Source: Sindora glabra (taxonomy: Eukaryota > Streptophyta > Magnoliopsida > Fabales > Fabaceae). Taken from it: a DNA stretch of 64,000 bases. Positions within the stretch are counted from its first letter, which is position 1. The number at the start of each line of letters is the position of its first letter. The stretch covers positions 36,416,027-36,480,026 of the forward strand of contig CM035233.1 of NCBI GenBank assembly GCA_020226215.1, written 5' to 3'. A program made the translations under genes and the position numbers. The notes under the pieces are model-generated. The model saw nothing but the letters and a program-made list of their open reading frames with translations, searched no databases and had not been told where the DNA came from. Of the stretch, positions 38,141 to 48,958 are shown in pieces.

Positions 38141-38288
38141 TCATCGCTAAAAAGACAAGAGAAGTTCCAGCTTCAAAGATTTTCTAACTTTTTGAAAAGC
38201 CAATTCCCACGCAAATCCATCCATGGATCTGATTCAGTGCATCTTTTAAATTCATCATTAAAAAGACAAAGAAGTTCCAGCTTAAAGA
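38141..38288. repeat. Dispersed direct repeat of about 38 bp
   Basis: TCATCGCTAAAAAGACAAGA with the following GAAGTTCCAGCTTCAAAGA (38141-38179) recurs with a few changes at 38252-38288 (TCATCATTAAAAAGACAAAG and on). Spacing is about 111 bp. It lies in the 3' flank of the UGT gene. Confidence 0.8.
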
Positions 38289-38551
38289 ATTCATTTACAA
38301 ATAATAAGATGAAATCATGTTTTTTGAAATGAAACAAATGCTAGAAAATTTAAATTCAAACGGAGCCTTATTTCAATCAGTACAAGAATTGACAATGAGC
38401 CCGATCGAATTTCGAACGTCCCAACGATGACTTCACCCATTGCCAACCTTAAGCATAATATCTTAATTAATTATTAATAATACCACTCAAACAAACAAAA
38501 CAAACTCTGGGGAAGCTCCGCTGCACGCAAGCGTATCGATTCCTACGCTCC

Positions 38552-39966
38552 TCACGTTTCCATTTTCTTCTTGCTTGTCTCATCAATTAATGACTCCAAC
38601 GTGCGCCAAGAGGAACCACCATCCGCCACCGCCTTTTTCGCCGCCGCAGCAGTCTCCTCTGCCTTTTTCCTCACTTCCTGCCCTTTCTCCCCTTTTATCA
38701 ACTCCTTCACCATTTTCACCAACCCTTCCTTCTTCACAAACCCTTTTACTGAGCCATCAAACGTCTCAACTCTCAACCCACCTATATCTCCTCCGCCACC
38801 ATCCTCGCATTCGTCGGCTGCTCCGCCACCAATGGCCACGCCAGAATCGGCACTCCGGCGGATATGCCCTCCAGCACCGAGTTCCACCCACAATGACTCA
38901 AAAACCCTTTAATACTCTCATGCATGAGAATCTCTCTCTGATCAACCCACTCTCTCACTACCATTCCTCTGTTCTTCAGAGACTTTTCATATCCGTTTGG
39001 CAGGACCCACTCTTGCTTCAAAACCACCCACAAGAAATCCACCCTGGATTCCTGCAAGCCAGCTGCTAACTCCATAACTTGCTCTGCAGAAACTTCTGCC
39101 TGGGAACCAAAAGCAACATAAAGAACTGGAACCTTCTCTTCGAGCTTCTGGTCCAGCCACCAAATCCAACTGGGCTTTTCTCGAGCTTCAAGATAACTCT
39201 TCAATGGCGGCTCTGCGAGACAGAGTGGACCTACACACAACACCTTATTTGGAGGACATTCTTGGTTGACGTAATCAGCGAAAACTGGTTCGAGCTCATA
39301 GAAACTGTCAACTATCACACCGTAACTCATGCAACTTGCCATATGCGCCTTTCTATGAGACTCAAACGGCAGGTTTGTCGGGTCGGGTTTTGTAACTGAT
39401 GATTCAAAATCGTTCTTGCAGATTCGCGTCTGTGGAAAACGGTTCAGGGTGACTAATTCATCGTCGGGTTGGGGTCCTGCGAAGATCCCGTCAGCCAAAG
39501 CTTCCCTAAAGACAGCGGTAGAGTAATTGCTCATGGGGTAGAAAGTAAACCTAGGAATTTTAAATTTGACAGCAGATTCTAGGGTCCACCATAAGAATCC
39601 GTCCGAGACCACGAAGCTGACATGTGGCAGAGTCTCGAGGACCCGTTCGAACTGCGGCTGCATATGTTGGGTGGCCATAGCGAATGTGAGTGAAGGGAGT
39701 TCGTCGGCACTTTCAACGCAGGCGGGGATGCCAGCAATGTTGTGGAGGAACGGGAGGTCGACAATGGAGACAGCGGTGTCGCAGAGGGTTTGGGATATGA
39801 ATGGATGGTTCGCGGGGGTGGTGAAGACGGTGACAGAGATTTGGCGGTGGAGGAGGAGGCGGGCGAAGCGAAGCAATGGGATGGTGTGGCCTTTGGCCAT
39901 GAATGGAAAGAGGACCACGTGTGGTGGCGATGACGAGCAGCTGAAGCCATATTTGGTTTTCCTCAT
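38552..39966 (-). CDS. Family-1 UDP-glycosyltransferase, UGT90-like, C-terminus broken
   Basis: This enzyme transfers a sugar, probably glucose, from UDP-sugar to a small plant metabolite in the cytosol. The acceptor cannot be told from sequence. The main frame runs from ATG at 39966 to a TAG at 38782-38784 (394 residues) without introns. H27 in the FMAKGHTIP motif is the expected catalytic base, and D122 in VVSDGFLWW its partner. The donor-binding PSPG box spans W340-Q383 (WVDQREILMHES..., HCGWNS, WPLVAEQ). Its final Gln is typical of UDP-glucose users. Phrases such as HVVLFPFMAKGHTIPLLRF, WVDQ and SFYELEPVFADYVNQ fit the UGT90 group (recalled). The last ~75 residues (GLRVETFDGSVKGFVKKEGL... 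to a stop at 38552) continue in another frame. A normal protein would be about 472 residues. The product is either truncated or the gene is a recent pseudogene. Confidence 0.9.
38775..38784 (-). other. Double lesion in the UGT gene: stop plus 1-nt deletion
   Basis: After ...MVAEEI the minus strand reads TAG (38784-38782), where the family has a Lys codon (EEIKVGLRVET). Two codons later one base is missing at about 38776, which throws the rest into a second frame. Both changes lie within ten bases, and everything on either side reads as well-conserved UGT. Confidence 0.85.
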
Positions 39967-40020
39967 GCGTTAACTATCGACTTTGAGTTGCTATGCATCG
40001 TAGGAACATGGAAGAGAACA

Positions 40021-40027
40021 ATTTATA
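40021..40027 (-). promoter_or_regulatory. TATA box of the UGT gene
   Basis: TATAAAT is read on the minus strand 55-61 bp upstream of the UGT ATG at 39966. That spacing suits a transcription start near 39990 and a 5' leader of about 25 bases. There are no upstream ATGs between the TATA box and the start that would compete in a strong context, apart from short ones in the leader. Confidence 0.6.
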
Positions 40028-40370
40028 GATGTAGGTCTATCTTGGGAAACAAGTTTGTCTTGGGGAACACGTCCTTTGGCCATTTTTTGTTGGTATTTAT
40101 GATTTATAATTATAAAAACTACATAAGGTTTGTCTTGGGGAGTACGATATCTGAGCAGAGATTCAATTCAAAGATCCACATTTCAGTTGTAACTAATTGG
40201 GCTACTAAAATGTTTATCCTTTCTCTTAGTAATATTTATCTTTACATTTTAAAGTTTTTACAAATTTTAAGATATATGATTATTTATAATTTATAATTAT
40301 AATGAATGGTAACTATCCCATTTTATAATAAAGGATAAGATCTTTTTAAGCCATCATCTAATTTACTTAA
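40028..40370. promoter_or_regulatory. UGT upstream region, truncated by the CACTA insertion
   Basis: The roughly 340 bp between the UGT TATA box and the CACTA element contain no gene. Two copies of a TTTGTCTTGGGGA phrase (about 40050-40063 and 40130-40142) lie within it. The original distal promoter would now be beyond 48.96 kb. Confidence 0.5.
40368..40370. repeat. CACTA target-site duplication, left copy (TAA)
   Basis: TAA at 40368-40370 matches TAA at 48956-48958. CACTA elements make 3-bp target duplications. Confidence 0.85.
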
Positions 40371-40389
40371 CACTACAACAAAAAGCAGC

Positions 40390-41050
40390 AATAACGACGA
40401 CACTTTTAGCGGCGACAAAATTTCGGTCGTCGTTAAAGGTCTTTCCGACGACAGAGTCGTCGGTAAAAAAGGCAAAACTTTGTAGTGGGAAACAAAAATG
40501 TGGGCGGGAAGAATTAGGCTTTTAGCGACGACAAAAGTCGTCGCTAAAAGCCTAAAAAAATTTCGGCGGTAAAATTTGGCTTTAGGCGGGAAGAATTAGG
40601 CTTTCAGCGACGACATTGTCATCGCTGAAAATGCAAGGCTTCAGCTACGACACTGTCGTCGCTGAAGGGTGAACCATCAGCCACGACACAGTTGTCGCTG
40701 AAGCCCTAAAAATTTACGGCAGGAAATTTTGCCCATCAGCGATGACACTATCGTCGCTGAAAGTGCCAATTTTCAGCGATGACTCAGATGAACCATCAGC
40801 GATGACATTGTCGCTGAAAGTCCTCCCATTTTCAGCGACGACAGTGTCGTTGCTAAAAGCTTTGTCCGAATTTTGAGGCAAGGCTTTAGCGATGACATTG
40901 TCGTCGGTGAAGGCTGGACTTTCAGCGATGACAATGTTGTCGTTGAAAAAAAACTCGGTCATCGCTGAAAGCTTCAGCGACGACCAAATTTTTTGTGTCG
41001 TCGCTGAAAGCTAGAGGCTATTTTGGTCGTCGCTGAAAGCTAGAGGCTAT
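40390..41050. repeat. CACTA left subterminal repeat array
   Basis: Many copies of a motif close to TTTCAGCGACGACA and its reverse complement TGTCGTCGCTGAAA are present, often as head-to-head pairs with short varied spacers, so they can fold as hairpins. Such arrays bind the element's TNPA-like protein in En/Spm (established for maize). A minus-strand 82-residue frame across this array only reads the repeats. Confidence 0.9.
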
Positions 41051-41107
41051 TTATTCGCGACGCCTCCTCCCTCCTCATTTGCAGCGTTTGAAATTTCTGG
41101 ACCTGAG

Positions 41108-42692
41108 GTAAGTTCCTGAACTTTCTCTCTTTTTTAGTTTTTTTAATTTTAGTATATTTATTTTTTATATATATTAATATGTATTAATTTTGTATGTTGT
41201 ATCTTTTAATTTGTTAGTTATTATTAGCAGTTAGCTTAGTTTGCAGAGAGTATTCAGAGTTAATTAGTAGATTTTTACTATTGAGTACGTAAATAAAAAA
41301 TTATAATTTTTTGTGTACTAATATATTTAATTTACTCAAATAGTTTGCAATGAATTAATAGAATTGATAGTATGTTTAATTTAATATGAAATTTTGTATT
41401 ATTAATTTTATATGTTGTAAATTTTAAATTTATTTATGTAAATTTAACTTAGCATTAATTTTATAAATATAAATTTGATTATTATTATGCATCCCTCAAT
41501 TTATAATTTTGAAGTATACAATATATGTGTAGATTATTCATTTAGACTAATGTAAGATAAAATAATTATGATATTTTATTCACAAAATCTAAAATTTGTG
41601 ATGCAATTTACGAAACTTCAAACTTATTAGATTCAATGAAATAATGTAAGATAGATAATTATAATAAATATATAAATCTATCTTAGAAAGTAAGAGATTA
41701 CAGTAATATAGTCTATTTTTTAATTGAGATTAAAACTTACAGAGTCAAATTATATTATTTACACCACATACTAAGAAAAATTCAATTAAACTAGAGACTA
41801 CATAAAAATAAAACCCTAACAATTCAAATTATGATAATTGAGTCTCATAAAAATAAAAAATTTCAAAACACTAGGAAGTTCGCATAAAAATCACACCCCT
41901 CTTAGATAAAACTACATTTACTTAAATAAAGAAGCTGAATTGTGCATCTTATAAATAATATACACCTTATAAAACTAAACTTACTTAAATTTACAACTAG
42001 GAAGTCCGTATTCATAGTATAGACATCTCTATAAAGAAGCTGAATTGTGCACCTTATCAATATAATAAAATAGGTTATACTTTTGAATTTCCACAAGCTT
42101 ATTGTGAAACATAACAGTTATTATGAATATTAAAAAAAATTAATAATCAACATAATAAGTTGCGTAAATAATAGTACTGACACTTAAACAACGATACTCA
42201 TAAATTGTTGTATCGTTAATTTTAATTATTATAAATATATTTTTACAATAATTTAAAATAGAACTACATTTATATTTAAATGTTAAGCTTTGACCTGTTC
42301 AAAGGTTGATTATTTTCTGAACATTAATCAACCCTTGAATTGTCCAGAAAAGTTGGACAATTTAGGATATTATCATGTAGTTATTATTAACAATTTATCG
42401 GGCTCTTGTTTGATATTGTGGAAATATCTTAGCATCCTAACTGTTCTCCGGGTATAAACTATACAAGTGTATAGTTTAGGCACTTGGAGAACCATAGGGA
42501 GATGCTGCCGAAATTTCTGCACGAATCAATCGATGAGCGTGGATAAATTGAAAAAAATAATAACTATAGAAATATCTCGAATGGGATAGGACCCTACCCT
42601 TCAAAATTGGAGTGATACGGTGCATTTAGGGTGACTGTCAAATATTAATCAACATACTTTATTTCACCTAAAGCAATTTCCTTCCTGTTCAG
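41108..42692 (+). other. Proposed 5'-leader intron of the transposase gene
   Basis: A GAG/GTAAGT donor (GT at 41108-41109) lies just after the left subterminal array, and a CCTGTTCAG acceptor (AG at 42691-42692) lies eight bases before the transposase ATG at 42700. The 1.58 kb between is AT-rich (about 41140-42290) and non-coding. Near 42456-42477 there is a 10-bp inverted pair AAACTATACA / TGTATAGTTT. Splicing is inferred from the sites only. Confidence 0.4.
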
Positions 42693-42699
42693 TGATACA

Positions 42700-45600
42700 A
42701 TGTCTGTCGATAAAAGTTGGATACATCTACCAAATCGATTGTCAGATGAGTATTGGAATGGTGTAGTAAGATTTGTTCAAAGAGCCAAAAACTTTGCCAA
42801 TGAAAGGGGTATGGTAAGATGTCCATGCAAAAAGTGTGTGAATTTAATATTCCAGACATTACTAACATTGAAGGCGCATATTATAGATAATGGATTTCAT
42901 CCATTATATATAAATTGGGTACACCATGGTGAAGCAAATGTTTCGACTTCTAGAGGAACTAGTGGGATATCTCCTAACAATAGAGATGAGCTGGCAGATA
43001 TTATACATGATTTCATTGGCCCTGAGGCACCTGAAGTTGATTTTCACAATGACGAGTATAGGGGTGAGAATACAGTTGACGAAGACATTGGAACAAAATA
43101 TAGTAACTGTGATAACTTGGTCGAGCAAGTAGAAACAGAGTTGTATCCAAGTTGCACAGCATTTTCAGCATTGAACTTCTTGGTGAAACTTATGCATTTG
43201 AAGGTTCTGCATAAGTGGACAAACAAGTCATTTGATGCTCTTCTTCGATTATTAAAAGAGGCACTTCCAAACGACAATAAATTGCCTGAATCGTACTATG
43301 GTGCAAAGAAATGGCTCAACAAGTTGGGATTGGGGTATGAATCAATCCATGTATGCAAACATGATTACGTACTTTTTTGAAAAGATCATGCTTCTAAAGA
43401 TAATTGTGCAATTTGTGGGGAGAGCCGATGGGTAAATAAAACTACAAAAGGAAAGAAGGTGCCCCAAAAAGTGATTCGATATTTTTCCTTTAACTCCTCG
43501 ATTACAGCGTCTGTATCGGTCGAGACATACTGCAAAAAATATGATATGGCATCACACTGGAAAATTAAAAGAAGAGGGGGTAATGCGACATCCCGTGGAT
43601 GGAAAAGCTTGGCAGGAGTTCGATAAGAGGTATCCTAATTTCTCCGCTGACCCACAAAACGTCAGGTTGGGTTTAAGTGCAGATGGATTTAATCCTTTTG
43701 GTGATAGGAACCTATCTTATAGCATGTGGCCAGTGGTTATGACTACTTACAACTTGCCACCATGGATATGCATGAACCAATCTTTTTTCATGTTGACCCT
43801 ATTAATCCCAGGGCCGTAATCGCTAGGTAAAGATATCGATGTGTTCTTACAGCCGGTCGTAGAAGAGTTGAAGGGATCTCTGGGAGAGGGGAGTTGAAAC
43901 TCGAGATACAAATACAAATACGGTGTTCAATATGCGGGTAGCATTGCTCTGGACTATTAATGATTTTCCTGCTCGAAGTAGTCTATCCGGGTGGAGCAGG
44001 GCAAGGATACAAAGCATGTCCTACATGTAATTCGGATACTCCATCGATTCAAGTTAGAGGAAAAATAGCTTATGTTGGTCATCATCGTTGGCTTCCAAGA
44101 AGTCACACATGGAGAAATAGGAAGGAATTCAATGGAAGGTCGGAGAGGAGAGCCCCTCCTCGGCCTCTTACCAATAATGTTATCATGGAACAGTTGGGTA
44201 AAGTGTCACAAAGACTTCCAGGAAAACATGCTGAATTTGGTGGTGTAAAGCGAAAGAGAGGTGCCGATGAACTTAATTGGAGCAAGAGAAGTATATTTTT
44301 TAATCTTCCTTATTGGCCAACAATGAACTTAAGGCATAACATTGATGTGATGCATGTTGAGAAAAATGTATGTAATAGCATCTTGGGTACATTATTGGAG
44401 ATTGAGCATAAAACAAAGGATACAGACAATGCAAGACGAGATTTGGCAGACATGAAGATAAGGCCTAACTTGCATCTGTATGAGCAGAGGGGTCAATTTT
44501 TCAAGCCGCATGCTGGATATACGCTTAACCAGGAAGAGCGGAAATGATTTTGCCAGTATATAAAGAATGTGAAATTTCCAAATGGGTTTGCTGGGAGTCT
44601 TGGTAAGAATGTCACAGATCGTGACCTGAAGTTAAAGGGGTTGAAATCACATGATTGTCATATTATTATGCAAAGACTGTTAGGACCAGGTGTCCGGGCT
44701 TTTTTGCCAAAGGAATTATCATATCCATTTATCGAGTTATGCAATTTCTTTAGTCAAATATGTGCTAGAACTCTCAAAAGAGAGGATATTCTGCAAGCTA
44801 AACAAGATATTATCATAATTTTGTGCAAGCTTGAGAGGATATACCCCCCAGTATTTTTTGACATAATGGTTCACTTGGTGATGCATCTGCCAGACTGAAG
44901 CATTGGAAGGAGGACCCGTTCATTTTCGGTGGATGTACCCATATGAGAGGTATATAAAAAAGTTAAAGGATTATGTTCGAAATCGTGCTCGACCAGAGGG
45001 TTCAATTGCAGAAGGATATATTGTTGATGAGGCATTAACGTTTTTCTCCATGTATTTGGAAGGAGTGGAAACTAGATTCAACCGCTCTGATAGAAATCAA
45101 GATGTAACACCTAGTCAAACAAGAAGGACATTGTCGGTGTTCCGGTCCCAATGTCGACTGATAGGGAAGAAGATTATTTCTCATTTCAATAGGAAGGATC
45201 GGGATGTTGCAGTATGGTACATCTTGAATAATTGTACTGAGATTGAAAAATATCTCCAGTGAGTATCTTAAACTTCAGTTGTGTTCTTCTCCCTTTTGTG
45301 ATTATAATAGACTAAGATTGTTATGTTCTACAGTGAGTATCGATTGGAACTCGAACGAAATGGTGCTGAAGATATTGATAACTTACAGAGAACCAAATTC
45401 CCCTCGTGGTTTTACTCAAAGGTAAGGATTTTTTTCTTCCCAAATCCATTGAACGGATATCTTAAATATTGTTCATTTCTCTTGTTGATATTTTAATTTA
45501 ATTCTTGGAATAATTGCTACTTTTGTAGATGTACTATTTACATAGGAACGGTTCCCCAGAGGCCACCGAAAAGTTACTATCATTAGCATCCGGTCCCAGT

Positions 45601-46314
45601 TTCACTAACATGGTATACTCTGCGTGTATTGTGAATGGAGTACGCTTTGTAGTCAAAACTAGAGATGAGAAGCATAAAACGCAAAATAGTGGCATTTCTA
45701 TTCCGGGGATTGATGGTAACATGTTTTATGGTGTACTGGAAGAAATAATTGAGTTAACTTATTTAAATAAGTACAATGTGACTTTATTTAAATGCAAGTG
45801 GTATGACACTGATCCTACAAAGAAGAAACTTTACACTGATAAGAATATCACAAGTATCTCCATCAATGGACAATGGTACAAGGATGATCCTTATATACTT
45901 GCTACTCAAGCAAAACAAGTGTTTTACACTGAGGATCTCCTTAATGGACCAAATTGGAGGGTCGTCCATAATATGGTGTATCACGATATATGGGATCTAC
46001 CCAGTGATGGAGATAATGCACAAGACCTGTTATTTCTGCAGGATAGTAACTCGTCCAACTTCAACCTCACAGTTGATCTAAGAGATTTTGATCTAGTACA
46101 TCTAGGTAATGAAAGAAATAGTCCTTCAATAATTCCAACGTACAGGAATGTTGGACCTGGTGCTCATGGAGAAGACATCCTCATCGATGATGATGAGAGC
46201 CTTGAAGATGAAACAATTGATGATTATATGGATGAGGAGCCCACACAATCTGATAATGAAGGAGAATCCGATGACCATCAGTTTGTTAGGTTCACCGACA
46301 CTGATTCTGACTAG
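42700..46314 (+). pseudogene. TNP2-type CACTA transposase (broken)
   Basis: The reading starts MSVDKSWIHLPNRLSDEYWN, with RCPCKKCVN after it: the transposase-associated domain. The catalytic Transposase_21 region follows (KACPTC, LPYWPTMNLRHNIDVMHVEK, NVCNSILGTLL), then a DUF4218-like part (ILCKLERIYPPVFFDIMVHL, VHFRWMYPYERYI, NRARPEGSIAEGY) and a DUF4216-like part (YKDDPYILATQAKQVFYTED). The C-terminus is acidic and stops at 46314. Introns are placed at 45259-45333 and 45422-45528. They have GT...AG borders and rejoin KYL-HEYRLELER and WFYSK-MYYLHRNG. Lesions: Trp to stop (43378-43380), extra T in a T-run (43482-43486), stop (43817-43819), frameshifts near 43878 and 43997, stop (44545-44547) and a frameshift near 44896. 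The enzyme is dead. Confidence 0.9.
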
Positions 46315-46465
46315 GGATAAAATAACATATTTGAACTACAACTCATAATTGTGTAAGCATGATTATTAAAATAATAAATATGATTGTAAAAAGTTGAACC
46401 ATTTCATCATTCAATTGGACATTGAATTCTTTTTAATTACTTATATAATGTGTATTATTTTAGTT

Positions 46466-48262
46466 ATGGCGGATGTCGAGGCACTGATACCACTGGAGGT
46501 GACGCTGGAGGCGACCCACCGGAGCGACCCACTCGTATTCCATCTCAGTGCGAGGGATCAAGGTATTTGTTATTAATTGTGCATACCTAAGCTTGATTAA
46601 ATATTATGTTTATTTTGTTAATATTTTTTTTTATTAAATGAAGTAGCACCTGTTAAAAAGAGGGGACCGAATAGGTCCCTAAGACTGCATGAGAAAATAG
46701 GCAGGGGTGGAGGCAGACCGGTGCCTGTACAGTTTGATACGACTGGTACATGGCATGCGGTTGGTGAGAATACCAGTCATCTCCCTCGTGATATTGGCAG
46801 CATGATCCGTGCCCACAGTGCCGCCCTATTATAAGTCATGGCGGGCTGTACCTCAGGAGATCCGAGATAGAGTTGTGCAGGAGGTTTGCGTAAGTATCCA
46901 TTTCCTTTTGAATTAATGTCTTTGAGACTGAAATTTCTAAATATATGACTCATAAATTTATTAAATGTCTTTTAATGCAGTCCCATTTCGAGTTCCAGGG
47001 CATCTCTGAGGGTGATCGGGATGGAGCACTCTCTAGTTTGATGCTGGACTGCTGCCGACCTGTACAGAGATTGGAAGTACAGGTTGAATAAGTATTTCTT
47101 AGAGCATGGAGGTGATCAATACCAGGAGTATGACTTGGATCGAGCTCGACGTTGTGTGCCTCGATCTGTCTCATCGTAGACATGGCAGAGGTGTGTGGAC
47201 TTCTTTGATAGTGACGAGTACAAGGTAAGTATGACATTTTATGATATTATGTCAGTATTTCATAATTAGTAAATTGTGAACATAAAAATTTAACTTTTTC
47301 CTCTTAATTTGCAGGAGTTGTCTGCAAGAAATACAAATAATATAGCACAGAAGGTCGTGAATGATTGGCATGGGTCAAAGTCTATTGCTGCACATCGTTT
47401 TGATAAGGTAATTTAATTTTTTTGTATCTTTTTTAAATATATCCACTTGTTAAATAGCATTACTACCCTTAATCCTTTTTTTCTGTTACAAAAATTGAAC
47501 AGAGAAACAGAGATACTGGTGAGCTGCAGTCGGTTCCCGATAACTTTAGGGACCGACACACATACAGGTCGGGGGAGTGGGTGCATCTGATCCCTCAGGG
47601 GCAACATGTAAGTTATTTGAATTTCATATTTTAAATAAAATTTTACAAATATATCTTGTAAGATAGATTTCTTATTAATTTTTTTTAATAATTTAAGGCG
47701 AGGATGACTGAGCTCATGACTCAGCATGTACAGTCTAGTGTATCATTCACTAGCTTGCCTACGACTCCTGTATAGTTAGATGAGGCTGCCATCGTCGATG
47801 AGGTGCTTGGCACTCGTCGAGGGTACAGGAAGGCTGTTGGGCGTGTATTTGCTGGTCAGACTTATCATTCGATGGGGACTTCTAGCACGGGGACGAGCTC
47901 ACAGACCTGTGTCTCAGGTCGGTGAGTTGCAGGAGCAGTTACACCAAAGTCGGGAGCAGGTTGAGCAGAGCTAGTGATTGATTCAAGAGCAGCAGCAGAT
48001 TACACAGCAGCAGGAGATGATGCAGCAACAGCAGCAGATGCAGCAGCAGCTTGGGACTTATCTTATTGAGATGAGCTCGATCCTTAGACAGTAGGGTATC
48101 GTCCTACCGCCGCCTCCATTTGCTGCTGCTACACCGCCTGGGCCGAGTAGATTTACGCCTGCACCTACCGCTCAGCCGCCGCCGTCATTTTATCATCCTC
48201 GTAGTCAGGATGATGATGATGATGATGATGATGACGACGACGACGATCATGGTGCATTGTGA
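46466..48262 (+). pseudogene. CACTA second gene, Ptta/En/Spm transposase_24-like (broken)
   Basis: Exon 1 (46466-46562) begins MADVEALIPLEVTLEATHRS. Joined in frame to 46644 it continues VAPVKKRGPNRSLRLHEKIG. A frameshift near 46820 puts YYKSWRAVPQEIRDRVVQEV in another frame. Later exons (46981-47224, 47315-47407, 47503-47607, 47698-48262, all with GT...AG borders) read DLYRDWKYRLNKYFLEHGGD, CVDFFDSDEYK, RNRDTGELQSVPDNFRDRHT and DEVLGTRRGYRKAVGR. A Gln-rich coiled-coil stretch, a Pro-rich stretch and an Asp tail encoded by GAT/GAC repeats follow. At least two frameshifts and several stops (for example near 47187 and 47972) break it. In related elements this protein binds DNA and assists transposition (family knowledge). 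Confidence 0.8.
48208..48246. repeat. GAT/GAC trinucleotide array
   Basis: A GAT run changes into GAC within the last exon of the second CACTA gene and encodes the poly-Asp tail just before the stop. Confidence 0.9.
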
Positions 48263-48592
48263 TATTTACACCTCCCTACTTCCCTATAGTATATTTTGTT
48301 TATGTATCTTTATATTTTTTATATGTGCACATTTACATAGATGATGTATATATATTAGTTTATTCATATAAAAATTATTTTTACCATCGCTTTATAAGTA
48401 TTAATTTTTTATGTTGGATCAAATTGTTAGACATTATTAATAATACTACTGATATATTATAACTGTATAATTTATATTAAATTAAATTTAAAAAAATTAT
48501 TAAACAATTCAAGTTAATTAAAATAAAGAATATATTATTTGAAATATACAACAATTTGATTTTAAAATTTTTAAAAAAAGTCTAAAACACTT

Positions 48593-48945
48593 TTAGCGGT
48601 GACAATTGTCGTCGCTATAGGGCAGAAGTCGTCGCTAAAGATTAGACTTTTAACAACGACTTTGTCGTCGCTAAAAGTCTGATATTCAGCGATGACTTTC
48701 GCCCTATAGCGACGACAATTGTCGCCACTAAAAATCAAATTTCAAAATTTTTTAAATTTTGAAATTGTTTTCTACGACAACTTTGTCGTTGCAAAAGGCC
48801 TGACTTTTAGCGACGACAACTTGTCGTCGCTAATGACCTTTTCAGGCACGAACCTACGCCGACGACATTTTTAACGATAACTTTTTCTTTTGCGACGACC
48901 GAAAACTTTTTAGCGACGACAAATGTCACCGCTAAAAGTCTTTTT
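48593..48945. repeat. CACTA right subterminal repeat array
   Basis: Motifs near TTTTAGCGACGACA and TGTCGTCGCTAAAA, matching the left array in inverted sense. The rightmost copy, GTCACCGCTAAAAGTC, adjoins the terminus. Confidence 0.9.
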
Positions 48946-48958
48946 TGATGTAGTGTAA

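Larger units (their letters stand above)
40371..48955 (+). mobile_element. CACTA (En/Spm) DNA transposon, structurally complete
   Basis: The left terminus is CACTACAACAAAAAG at 40371. The right terminus read inward is CACTACATCAAAAAA, ending at 48955. The ends are flanked by TAA on both sides, so both borders are intact. Subterminal regions carry dense GCGACGACA / TGTCGTCGC repeats. Inside, on the plus strand, are a TNP2-type transposase gene (42700-46314) and a second gene with plant En/Spm transposase-like sequence (46466-48262), both broken. At 8,585 bp the length is normal for an autonomous CACTA. It should not move on its own, but its termini could still be recognised if a related transposase were supplied in trans (inference). 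Confidence 0.95.

Noticed and set aside
38571..39973. Several plus-strand frames of 60-164 residues across the UGT gene
   Set aside because: They are antisense shadows of the well-supported minus-strand glycosyltransferase. Their Pro/Ser-rich composition follows from its codons.
40714..40962. Minus-strand 82-residue frame with repeated FSDDxVIAD units
   Set aside because: It only reads through the subterminal GCGACGAC repeats of the CACTA element. The periodic protein is a by-product of the DNA repeat.
43044..43277. Minus-strand 77-residue frame opposite the transposase N-terminus
   Set aside because: Antisense shadow of the TNP2 reading frame, with no independent support.
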